64,000 bases of DNA, taken from assembly GCA_040437565.1 (NCBI GenBank), contig JBDOQK010000047.1:215154-279153 (forward strand). Reading direction: 5' to 3'. The translations under genes were made by a program, and so were the position numbers. How positions within the stretch are numbered: position 1 is the first letter of the stretch; every line of letters starts with the position of its first letter. A model generated the notes under the pieces. The model had not been told where the DNA came from and ran no database searches. It worked only from the letters and a program-made list of their open reading frames with translations. Shown here in pieces: positions 10,080-22,500 of this stretch. This DNA is from Albugo candida (taxonomy: Eukaryota > Oomycota > Peronosporomycetes > Albuginales).

Positions 10080-10893
10080 TCGAGTATCAGTAGCTATGTA
10101 CGTATAGTGTACACGTACTTGATGTGAGGTCTACGTGGATGTAACAACACATCAACACAGGTTCATTACATAAGTGACTCAATTATCGCATTTAGAATAT
10201 CGAATCCTTAGATTTTGGCCAATAACGAACATGAGACAGTACTAGAGGTCTCACAGCCCAATAATCTGCAGCAAGCAATGAAATCAAAGAACTGATTGAA
10301 AGCTTGCATAACTTGAAAGTTGAAGTGTAGAAATTTAGTATAGTGCATCATAGTGATATTAAGTGTTATTACAGAAACGGATCTGATACTAGTTCTTGTA
10401 CTATCGAACGCTTTTTCGGACTACATAGTTGCTTTTAAATTTTGTCACTAATTGCAAATTCTTTATGCGACACAAAGAACAATGAGAAATTCTATTTGAA
10501 CGCTGATTCTCGTCTGTAGCAGCTGCATGAAGAAGAGTGTGACCGCATAACTTCATCACAGAGCTATGTGGAGCGATTTTAAATAGCTGTTGTGGCAATT
10601 AAAGAGATCAGATGACGTTATGGTGCTTTCGAGAATCCGCTGAGGAAACCGTGCACTTCTCAGCTTTGATTGTCGATGTGCCTGATGATCGTGTCTAGTC
10701 TGCAAATGGAGCATATTTGATACGCACTTAAGGTATGCTTTCTTGTACAATTATATTACAAGCACTAGTAATAATGATATTTGACTGTGTACAGTATACC
10801 GTGGTGCTCAGAATTGAGATATAAGTAAGTTGTAGCCCTATAACTTTTAGTCGAAATAGTATTTGACAAATATAAAGTTATCATTCTCTGGAA
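10080..10893. other. intergenic upstream of TTC27, nothing recognised
   Basis: About 800 bases between the TTC27 start and repeat copy B. Only short frames without coding character. It must include the TTC27 promoter. Confidence 0.35.
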
Positions 10894-11337
10894 TGACTCC
10901 AAGTGTAATAACTTACATTTTAAAGGCTTTTAACGAAAGAAAGGCATAGATGCGAAGAGCCTTTAAGGATAAGTTCAGAATACTAATATAGCAAAATAAC
11001 TTATATTAATTACAATTATGGGCTGACACTTGACTGCAACTGAACAGCTACTTCATCTACTGACAATTCTTCAGCTTCATTTCCAAACATCTCGCTTGCA
11101 TCCATAATGACGTGANNNNNNNNNNNNNNNNNNNNNNNNNNNNNNNNNNNNNNNNNNNNNNNNNNNNNNNNNNNNNNNNNNNNNNNNNNNNNNNNNNNNN
11201 NNNNNNNNNNNNNNNAAATAACTTATATTAATTACAATTATGGGCTGACACTTGACTGCAACTGAACAGCTACTTCATCTACTGACAATTCTTCAGCTTC
11301 ATTTCCAAACATCTCGCTTGCATCCATAATGACGTGA
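10894..11337. repeat. dispersed repeat copy B, with false duplication around gap 11116-11215
   Basis: 10894-11115 matches copy A (3665-3886). In addition 10994-11115 equals 11216-11337 (122 nt), an unmerged contig overlap. After collapse the repeat continues directly into the coiled-coil pseudogene to the right. Confidence 0.85.
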
Positions 11338-12220
11338 TGGGATCATTGAGAAGATGCGCTTGATGTCCATGAAATGTCGCTATCTGATTGCAGTCGATAA
11401 TCCAAGCCGCTTGAGTTCCAACCCGGCACGAAGTCCCACTTCTCGTCGCTCTTCCAATTTCCAGTTGGAAGCTCATCCAGGTGCATTTGCAACATCTCCT
11501 TTCTGTACTCAGAATCCTTGAGCTTCACTTCCAGCATGTTCACTTGCATCCTCAATGACGTGATGAGGCCATTTTCGGGATGCATTTGGTATCCATGCGC
11601 TGTCGCTCCTTGTTCACATTCGTTGTTTCCATCTGCTTCGATTCCAGTTGCACCTCCTTCGATCGCATCTATTAATGCGAGAGGATTCTCCATATAATGC
11701 CTGAAGCTTTTTAAGCAGCGATCTTGACTTGACTGCCTCCGTTTTCAGCTCCATGTCTTCCTGCATTATACTCTTCATCTTCATTTCGTCCTCTTCGTGT
11801 TGTAATTGGTATAAGCGAATCGCCGAATTGCTCACCTTGTCCGTTTCCTCTGTTTAACACGTGTCTGCTTCATTTCATCCAGTTGTTTCTGTTCCATATA
11901 AACTTTCAAGTCTTGGAGCATGGACTTTTACTTGAGCAATTCCAGCTGAAGCTGCTTATGCTCATCCTTCATTTGCTCCAACTGCACCCCATCTTCTGCG
12001 TGGATCTTCAACTCCTCGTCCAGCTTCCTTTGACATATGACGTTGCGTGTTCGACTAAGTTCCAGTCGCTTGTTTCGTTCTTCTGCAACCGCCTTCAGTT
12101 TGCATACTTCACCTTTCACAACTTGAAGCTGATTCGTTCTTTCAACCAATGCGCGTGACAACCGAAGCGCAAAACTGACTTGAAGTTGTATGTAATGGTG
12201 TTGCTGGAATCCTGCTTATC
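11238..12220 (-). pseudogene. decayed coiled-coil protein gene
   Basis: Minus-strand blocks of clear coiled-coil character lie in order but in shifting frames: LSRALVERTNQLQVVKGEV, KLKAVAEERNKRLELSR, VQLEQMKDEHKQLQLEL, then an in-frame TAA, KSMLQDLKVYMEQKQLDEMK, a frame change, LYQLQHEEDEMKMKSIMQ, another frame change, SLRMQVNMLEVKLKDSEY and KEMLQMHLDELPTGNW, then a TGA, and a short acidic tail EMFGNEAEELSVDEVAVQL ending at 11238. At least two stops and two frame changes with no obvious introns argue for a pseudogene. I could not name the parent; a kinesin- or centrosome-type coiled coil is possible. Its 3' end is the dispersed repeat also found at 3.7 kb. Confidence 0.55.
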
Positions 12221-12239
12221 TTGATACAGTCAATATCGA

Positions 12240-13590
12240 GCTGGAAGCTTTAGTGGTATAAAACGCGATGCCGGGGAAGACGGTAGGTACAACCGAAGAG
12301 GAGATTTGTGGTCGATGACTACGTGGCCCTATCAAGCTTCATGAGGATCAAGTAAACAGTAGCATATATACACAATCACTACGCTTTCTACCGCGTACTT
12401 CACGGCAATCTGTACCCCATCTTGACATCTGATCATCGTACGACCAAAAGTGAGAGTGTCAAGGAGTTTGATACATCGTATACGATGTCGATGGGACGTG
12501 TATGTTGCTGTCTTGCATCTATTCTCCAGCAAATCTCCATATAAAGCGTCATCCGATCAGCTTATTAAGCTTTTATTGAAAAAATTCGCTACTATGCGTG
12601 TCAGTCTAGACGGGAACAATCCGTAAAAATTGCACCACAAGATCGACGATACTACCTGCTTGAGTGACAGAAAGCATGGAATGGAGAAAAGGAATCCAGG
12701 AAAGCGTGGCTCTGCTTATTGTATCATTATAGTTTCATTGGAAATAGAAGTCAGTTGCAACAGCGGACTTGTATACAGCACGCAAAGAAGAAATGCCAAA
12801 GTTTGCGAATGGCTAGTATCCTTGACCAATTCATCCAGTCCAGCACGCCATTCTCCTGACAATAGATTGTCGTGGTCAGTCGGATAAACGACAAGTATAC
12901 TCCAGCCTCGACGAATACATTGAGAAACGTTTCCACCACCTCCGAAACGAGACATTGGGATCACAGAGGTACGCTACTTCCATAACCACTTTGTCGAGAG
13001 TGTTTTTTATCACGCTTTCTGCTGTACATGTGGCTGTGTCATACAAGTATTGTTTCTTTTTATGAAACCAGCCAGTGATCCCTATAGAATGGCCAATTTG
13101 TGCACAGGTTCATGTCGTCTGTAATCTATCGGTAGAGTTGCGGCATACGTAAAGACCATCGGCCACTACCTTTCAATTATATATGATAGAGGTGAAGTGA
13201 TATCATGCATGTATCTATAGATAAATACACTCAAGCGATCTTTACGATTCTATGTCATCGCCAGTTATTAGCACAACAAAGTGCGCAACCTGCGCAAGTC
13301 AGTTTATGAAATAGGACAATTCTCAGCGCTGCAAAACTATGTAAACGTCAAAATGTGTGACTTATTGAGATCTATAGTCGTGTGACGGCATAGTGCTTCC
13401 TAAATTCGGTAGACATGCACATACCCATTCGTGAACTTCCTATACAGGATAGTCTACATGTTGTTGCTGAGTACCACGCTTGTTGGACGGGAAGGGCACT
13501 GATAAAGAATTCTTCCGCTACAAGCTCTCTAATATGTAGCGCATATTCAGTAAATGCGCGCTCTTATTCGCGCCCTCTCTGTAGTGTATC
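12240..13590. other. intergenic upstream of ATR, nothing firmly recognised
   Basis: About 1.35 kb. A minus-strand stretch near 12716-12964 has some coding character in two overlapping frames (SQCIRRGWSILVVYPTDHD; VVETFLNVFVEAGVYLSF) but no family was recognised and no gene model holds. The last few hundred bases should include the ATR promoter. Confidence 0.3.
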
Positions 13591-16500
13591 ATGCCGCTGC
13601 AAACGGATATCGACTCATTGGTTCAGCTACTTGAACAGCATAAAAATTCGCATGAAGAACGAAAACCAAGATTGACATCCCATGCAGCATATATAGCACA
13701 CCAAGTTGAAAATCCCTCCGCTTTATTGCTCGAAGGTTGTGGAACTATACTCAGGAAACTACAAAGCATACTTCCCAACATGTTGAAGTTAATTTCCTCT
13801 ATCGATCCGGAAGTAGCACCAAAAATTTTACGACATCTCTGTAAACTATTTATGATAGCACTTGACGAGAATACTTGCCCTCACATCCACCTCGCATTCA
13901 TAACTCCGTCCTACAAAACAGCAAGATCTGATGAGTTGGAAGGAGATCAAGAAAGCTCTGTTCAATTATCGGGCTTTGGCACTTTATATCTCTATCTAGT
14001 CTCGTTCTACTGCAACCACACGTACCGACAAGTACGTGGTGATTTACTTGCAGTATTGGAGGAATTCGGAATGATATTACAGCAATACGATCCAGCTGCT
14101 TTGGCTCACATTCTTGATGATACGCTAATGAATATCCAACAATGCTTGTTACAAGAAAAGGAACAGGTAAGGCGTGGAAAATGTGTCTTATATCCAACCA
14201 CGGCAATACATATGTTTCGTACCGCCAATGGTGCGCTGAGTCAAAATAACAAAAAACATATTCTATGTGGATGCGACATCAGCGGGAACATGGAAGAAAA
14301 AAGGTCACGGGCAAGACAGCTAGAGCAACTTTTACCATCCATAAAGTTTGCACCCGACGAAAAAGAATCAGAATCACGAGAGTTATGGGAAGCTTACGCG
14401 ATCACATTGATAAAAAATCATCCAACAGTACTATCTTGTGGTAATATCAACAAACGATATGTCTTTGAGACTATCAAAAGAGTGTATCGTTTTGAGCAAA
14501 AAAAGCTTGGCAATCGGAGGGTTTACGAAACAACATTGAACTTGTTATACGCTGTTTTCAGTGAATTTGTATCATCAGATCAAGCGCTTATAGAGTTTGG
14601 ATGCTTTTATTTTGGCACCATTGATTGGAAACACAATGTGGATTATGGAATTACCACACACGTAGCCATTATAACTCAATTAGAACGAAATAGTTGCAAT
14701 CATTCTGTGAGCCACTTTATATGGAAATCATTCGACAAATGGTTACTGGAAATGATCGAAAGTGACTTTTTCAAGGAGCCACAGTACCAGGAAACGGCAA
14801 AAACATGGATCCGCGTGAGCATAATGTTCTTGCAGCAATACATAGACTCGAATGGACCCCTGTCTACAATTGCAAAATATAGATTCACGACTATGGTGGA
14901 TATCATTCGACCCAGGCTGGACAGTGATGAAGAGTTCTTTCACGAGATCGCATGCATCCTTCATCGAACATTTGGAGAGGACAGCACATTTCTAGCCAAA
15001 TTCATGCGCATTCTGCACACGAGTCTTGCAATCAGTGCGATTGAGTCAAGAAAACGCAAGCGACAGCTAGTCAAAGAACGTGAAAAAATGTACACGCTTT
15101 CACCAACTGAGCAAAATTCAAGCCAAATACATCTCCAATTGGCGAAATGGTTTCTGACTCAGCCTGATCAGGGCTCACACAACGCAAGAAATGCGGACGA
15201 TACATTTCTAGAAGTCTTTCGATTACTTGGGCCACTTTGCTGGTCACGAGCTGCGACTTCTTTCCCGGAAACAGAATCAGTCCGAGCATTAATTCTAGAC
15301 CGCTTTGACAGAGCGACAATCGACCTCTCTAGTGATATCACCGAGAAAAGATTCCGTCTTGTGCTGATGAATCTGACTCTTCTTCTGTTCCTAGTCGACG
15401 ACATGCAGCTGCAATCGCGTGCAAATATGTACAGCACGATATTATCGCTGATACAAACCAGAAAAAGACTTGATCGTGGATACTCAATCGGCACCACATG
15501 GAAGGCTATGTGCGAACTGGCGCAGATTTTGCAAAATCTGCCAAAGGGTGAGATACCATCAATGCCTGCAACTTGCACCACCTATTTACTATTACCATAT
15601 CTCGTCTGGATGCGATCGAAACCGCTACGAAGCTTGATATCAGAAAAGTGGGAAGACAGCATACCTCTCAGGGTCTCATGTGGTGGCTGGTCTTTGATAT
15701 CAGAGTTGAATGTTCAATTCGAGAGCATTCTCTACAGTCCGCTTCTTATCATATTTCTTGCACGAGAAGGTGTGGCTTCCGCTGAAGAAGTCGCAGAATA
15801 TCTCTTGGAACGTATACGATTACTTATGCGTGAGAATGGAAAATTGACTCCCGAATTACAAACAGTATTATGCAAGACAGTCTGCGCGGTCGTCTGTTTG
15901 ACGTATTCAACCAAATACGACACAAAACAAAGCACTACGGCTGGTGTGATGAGGAGGAGTGGCTGCATACTTTGCCATTCGAATGAAAATTCTCGACTAA
16001 ACTTTTCCAACTACCAAGTTTTCATCACTTTGATAAAAGACGAGGATCAGAAGAAAAGCACTGAGGCTATCATGGCCAGAACGGAGCTTTTGTGTACAAT
16101 TTTAAGGCATTTGGAAACGTCATTTATGAGCACAGATGACTTGATTATTATTATCAACGATTTTTTGCTTGGTTTGTCATGCGAACATAAAGCCGCTCAC
16201 CGACTTATTATCGCAAGTATTGGGCTATTACCACAATGTTTGACACTCTTGGATTCGGTATCGATGTCCATTCACCGGGAAGGATTTGGTCCGGAAGTTG
16301 TTTCCCTGTTTCGAGATTTGTTGAAAAGTATGGAGAATGAAAATGATCAATCAAGACTCCATTTGGTAGTGCGATCCATAGGAGCGATCTGTCGAAATTG
16401 TGACAAGTCCAATCAAGCACAAATGGAACTACTACTGCTGTTGATGATTCAGCTTGTCATTTTTTGGAGCTATCATCAATGGAGGCCACAAGTCGCTGCG

Positions 16501-19500
16501 ATATTTTACAATGCGATCAAACGGATCGAAAATCATCACAAATTATCGTGGAGACGACTTTGCAGGAATTTCCCACAGCAGATCTATGTCCCATTGATTG
16601 GAAAATTGCTCAAATATAAAACTGTTTGCGATTTCTTGCACACATTTCTGAATGACAGCGTTGATCCACGCACATTCTTGCTCGCGAGTGCGCCTCACAC
16701 GCTGCCAAAATATGTCGCTGAACAAGATGAAGAGCGTTTACATCTATTTCAACTCGCCTTGAATGAGTTTCAAGGCACGAAACTTGGCAGCGGAGAATCA
16801 GAGGATTCGAATCAAAGCGATGTATCGTCCATTTCCGATATTATTCTGGCTCAAATCGAGCATATTTTCAAAGAGCTCATTATGCAGCATATAGAGCACG
16901 GTGACATTGGCGTCGAAGGCACAGCATGGGAATTCTTATTCCGATATTTGCCTCCGAAAACGACAATTCGTGACGTCATTTTCCATTCACCGATCCGAGT
17001 GATGAACTTATTGGTGTGGGAATTGGGAGGAGAACGATTCGAGACAGCCAGACGCGCATTTACCCAAACGCTGAGTTACATGTACCAGGACGGAAGTGGT
17101 GAAGAAAGTGAAAGTATTTCAAAAGACGACACCGATCAAGTATTCTATCCAATTTCAAGACATTATTTCTTAGCTGTCATGACGGTTCTCAGCACCAAAA
17201 TTAAGACCAAAGATTGTTTGAATGAATTTGGATCAAGCACCCGACTACGTGCAGTTACCTGTGTCGGCCGATTGCTGGAATGCCTCCTTCTCGATAAGCG
17301 TGGCTCAAAAACTGCTTTGTATGGAAGAACGAGAGGTCAGTTTGTCGATCCATTCGTACCGAAAATTATGGCAACTCTGAAAATCTTATGGATTGACGAC
17401 GATATAAAGTTGAAAGAGNNNNNNNNNNNNNNNNNNNNNNNNNNNNNNNNNNNNNNNNNNNNNNNNNNNNNNNNNNNNNNNNNNNNNNNNNNNNNNNNNN
17501 NNNNNNNNNNNNNNNNNNCAAAAGACGACACCGATCAAGTATTCTATCCAATTTCAAGACATTATTTCTTAGCTGTCATGACGGTTCTCAGCACCAAAAT
17601 TAAGACCAAAGATTGTTTGAATGAATTTGGATCAAGCACCCGACTACGTGCAGTTACCTGTGTCGGCCGATTGCTGGAATGCCTCCTTCTCGATAAGCGT
17701 GGCTCAAAAACTGCTTTGTATGGAAGAACGAGAGGTCAGTTTGTCGATCCATTCGTACCGAAAATTATGGCAACTCTGAAAATCTTATGGATTGACGACG
17801 ATATAAAGTTGAAAGAGCATGGAATACGCGCTTGGAGTACGTTTGTACAACTGCTTTCGGATAAAGCTTTAGGCTCCAACATTCTAGCGATTCTCGTCAG
17901 CACGTTACCGTATCTCGGTATTCAGCCAGAGGAATCAGCGTATAGCAGCGATACGACGTCGTCTACGAAGAAGGATCAACCTGAGCACGAACAAAGCATC
18001 AAGGGAATCGTCGTTGAGCTGTTAGAGTACATATTTGTTGAGAAAAGAAGCGAGTTACGTAAATCTTTCCCACGTGTGCCACTACTTCCCAAAATCCCGG
18101 AATTAAGCAATGTCCATGCGGTCCTTNNNNNNNNNNNNNNNNNNNNNNNNNNNNNNNNNNNNNNNNNNNNNNNNNNNNNNNNNNNNNNNNNNNNNNNNNN
18201 NNNNNNNNNNNNNNNNNNNNNNNNNNATAGCAGCGATACGACGTCGTCTACGAAGAAGGATCAACCTGAGCACGAACAAAGCATCAAGGGAATCGTCGTT
18301 GAGCTGTTAGAGTACATATTTGTTGAGAAAAGAAGCGAGTTACGTAAATCTTTCCCACGTGTGCCACTACTTCCCAAAATCCCGGAATTAAGCAATGTCC
18401 ATGCGGTCCTTCAGGAAGAAATGGGCGATTGCTATTCGAGACCGATTGAAGAATTGATATCCGATCTCATTGAAATTCTCAGACATTGGGACAGCACCGT
18501 TCGCGAGCTTGCTCTCAAGCAAGTGTACCAATGCTTCATCCATCGCCAAAACGATGTGCAGGGACTGATACAAAGCGACTTTGACCCGTTCATACATGGG
18601 ACGATTGCTGAGCTGATGGCGACCATATTGAGACTCACAAAGACGGAAATCAAAACAGAGAATAAGCTTCTTTGCGCAATGTGCCTGGGAGCAATTGGAG
18701 CCATTGACGCAGCTCACATGCCAATTCATATGAGTTCCAGTCTTACTTCTGCAAGCAAACAAACAGGAGAGTACACAACAAAGGAATTAGCATGTGTGTT
18801 GATCGAATCTCTTCTCGTGGATGAACTTCGTGCGGCACCTGACAGCACAGATTCTTTGGCATTTGCGATACAAGAACTGCTTCGTTTCCTGGGGGAACTC
18901 ACTACCGACCCAGACGTTCAAAGCTCGAACCAGTCTGGCGAGAAAGGAGACTTACCTGGATGGATGAAGGATCGATTTGAAAGCAGAAATGTCTTACAAT
19001 ACATCGAGCCGTATTGGTCGACAGGCTACACGCTCTCACTCTCGTCGGACAACAACGGTCAAGCTCCCGCAGAGTATGACCAAAACTCTACGTTGTACGA
19101 AAGATGCGGGAAAACATACGAGGATTGGATCGCGGAATGGTGTAAACGACTGATTTATTTATCTCAGCCACCAGAACAAAAGATATTCTGGGCATCTACA
19201 GCAGCTGTATCGAGTTGTCCCCAAGTCGCACGGTTTCTACTTCCGTATTTGATACAGAATGTCCTGCGCACTGGAAACTCTCAAGTGTATCAAGAAGTGA
19301 AGAGAGAGATTTTGTCGGTCATCACAAATCGGAATCAGTACAATGAGACCATTTTCACCTCATCTGCACACGCGGAGATTGGAGGTGTTATTTCTCAGAG
19401 TCAGTACGAGGACACGTATCCCAATTACGCTTTGGAAACACACAATGACAATCATAGTCGTCATCATCAGTGTGCTCAAACTTTGTTTTCCACTTTGGAT

Positions 19501-22500
19501 GAGCTGAATGATTGGGTATGGGCACAAGAGAAGAAGCGAAATCTCACAAATGGCTCAAACAATACAACAAATGGACTGTCAGAACTCGACGATCAAGAGA
19601 AAGAAAACTTGGAAGAATTCCTGAAGGATATCCCCAGCCGTTTATTATCGAATGCAGCCTACTCCATCCGAGCATTTGCCAGAGCAGTTCAGTACTTTGA
19701 GATTCATTTGCGTCAACAGAGTAATTCTTTGGAATGTCAGTATGCAAACACACTCGATCCATCTCCGGTGCCTTTATCAGTGATCATGAGCAATATCTCA
19801 CACGTGCAATTGCTTTACAGCAGTGTCAATGAGACAGATGCTCTTGTTGGCTTGGCAACAATCCGAAGGAAAAATCGAGCGGAATCCGGCGAGGATCAAA
19901 GTAATATGATCGTACAAAGTATCAAGCTGACCGATCTCTTGTATAAAATCGTGGATTACGAGCAATTGGCTCAATGGGAGGATGCCTTAGTCTGCTACGA
20001 GCAAGCATTGCAACAGATTCATGCACTACCAACTCAATTTGGAATTCACAACGTATCCGAATCACATCATGGAGATCAATGGAACGGTGAGGTCAAAACA
20101 CTTCGCGAAAAGCTGTACGTCGGCACTGTTCGCTGCCTGATCCAACTAGGGCGTTTGGAAAGTGCTCTCCAGCAGATAAATGGTATTGTCAGCACCGAAC
20201 CAAGCTTTATGGAAAGCCTTCATCAGCACGCTTTGGAGTGCACATGGAGATTATCGCGCTGGGAATTGCTATCGGACCTCCTTCAATCCGACAAGACGAA
20301 TTTCTCGACGGAGAATAACAGCGTCGCTCAGGATCCTTCTCAACAGCTTTGGTCCTTCCCTTTTTTTTCCAGGCAAAAGGATGTAAATGGAGATACATCA
20401 CATATCAAATTCGTTCGCGTGTTGCACAATCTTCATACGAAAGACGCCAAAGCATTGTCAACGAATCTGAGGACCGCTCGACTTGAGATTATGGGTCCAT
20501 TGGCTGCTGCGCTNNNNNNNNNNNNNNNNNNNNNNNNNNNNNNNNNNNNNNNNNNNNNNNNNNNNNNNNNNNNNNNNNNNNNNNNNNNNNNNNNNNNNNN
20601 NNNNNNNNNNNNNAGCAGTGTCAATGAGACAGATGCTCTTGTTGGCTTGGCAACAATCCGAAGGAAAAATCGAGCGGAATCCGGCGAGGATCAAAGTAAT
20701 ATGATCGTACAAAGTATCAAGCTGACCGATCTCTTGTATAAAATCGTGGATTACGAGCAATTGGCTCAATGGGAGGATGCCTTAGTCTGCTACGAGCAAG
20801 CATTGCAACAGATTCATGCACTACCAACTCAATTTGGAATTCACAACGTATCCGAATCACATCATGGAGATCAATGGAACGGTGAGGTCAAAACACTTCG
20901 CGAAAAGCTGTACGTCGGCACTGTTCGCTGCCTGATCCAACTAGGGCGTTTGGAAAGTGCTCTCCAGCAGATAAATGGTATTGTCAGCACCGAACCAAGC
21001 TTTATGGAAAGCCTTCATCAGCACGCTTTGGAGTGCACATGGAGATTATCGCGCTGGGAATTGCTATCGGACCTCCTTCAATCCGACAAGACGAATTTCT
21101 CGACGGAGAATAACAGCGTCGCTCAGGATCCTTCTCAACAGCTTTGGTCCTTCCCTTTTTTTTCCAGGCAAAAGGATGTAAATGGAGATACATCACATAT
21201 CAAATTCGTTCGCGTGTTGCACAATCTTCATACGAAAGACGCCAAAGCATTGTCAACGAATCTGAGGACCGCTCGACTTGAGATTATGGGTCCATTGGCT
21301 GCTGCGCTTGGGGAATCCTACCAGAGAGCGTACCCTATGCTTCATCGCCTTCATTTCTTGCATGAAGTCGAACAAGGTTTCGCTGCGCTTTTAAAAGTAT
21401 ACGACGTCTCTGACGAGAGTCAGCGAGCGGATGTATGGAAACGTCATTGTAATTGGGAATCCAGGTACGCTCTTATCGCGAATTCCCTTCGATTCCGAGA
21501 TCCGATTCTTGCGTTACGAAGAGTGTTAGCGACCAAAGCCGATCTTCTGACCGATCTCTCATCCAATTGGCTTCAATACGCCAAAGTTGCTCGAAAAGAA
21601 GGATTCATTCGGACAGCTACAAATGCTGTTATGCACGCAGATCTGTTGTGTAATCCTTCCGCATCTATGGAGCAGGCCAAGCTTCTCATACAACAAAATC
21701 GAATGTACGAAGCATTGCAAACCATTGAACCGGTGGAAATCGACACATCAAAATTAGAGTTTGATGCGGAGCATTCAGCTTTGAATGCAAAACGTCTTCT
21801 TTTGGCCACCAATTGGATGCAACAATTCGGTCTACGTCAGGGAAAGCAAATCATTGAACGGTATCGCGCCGTTATTCGCTTGAATCCAACGTGCGAGAAA
21901 GGATATTTCCATCTGGCAAAATATTTTGAGTATCTGTTAGCGACAGCGTATCCAAGCCTCCATTCGAATGAAGAACGCGCCAACGACACATCGCTGAGTA
22001 TCGCACCAGACAGTGGCTTTCACCAGCTACTGATCAATCTGATGCGAAATTACATCTCCACGCTCAAACACGGGACAAAGTATGTGTATCAAGCCTTACC
22101 CAGACTCCTCACTCTCTGGTTCGAATATGGAGAGCTCNNNNNNNNNNNNNNNNNNNNNNNNNNNNNNNNNNNNNNNNNNNNNNNNNNNNNNNNNNNNNNN
22201 NNNNNNNNNNNNNNNNNNNNNNNNNNNNNNNNNNNNNTTAGCGACCAAAGCCGATCTTCTGACCGATCTCTCATCCAATTGGCTTCAATACGCCAAAGTT
22301 GCTCGAAAAGAAGGATTCATTCGGACAGCTACAAATGCTGTTATGCACGCAGATCTGTTGTGTAATCCTTCCGCATCTATGGAGCAGGCCAAGCTTCTCA
22401 TACAACAAAATCGAATGTACGAAGCATTGCAAACCATTGAACCGGTGGAAATCGACACATCAAAATTAGAGTTTGATGCGGAGCATTCAGCTTTGAATGC

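Noticed and set aside
11238-12220. Reading the coiled-coil region as a normal multi-intron gene
   Set aside because: In-frame stops occur inside coiled-coil heptads without GT-AG pairs that would remove them while keeping frame.
13591-22365. Internal tandem duplications in ATR
   Set aside because: Each repeat abuts an N-run and matches base for base the contig end on the other side. Collapsing gives a single frame of expected family length.
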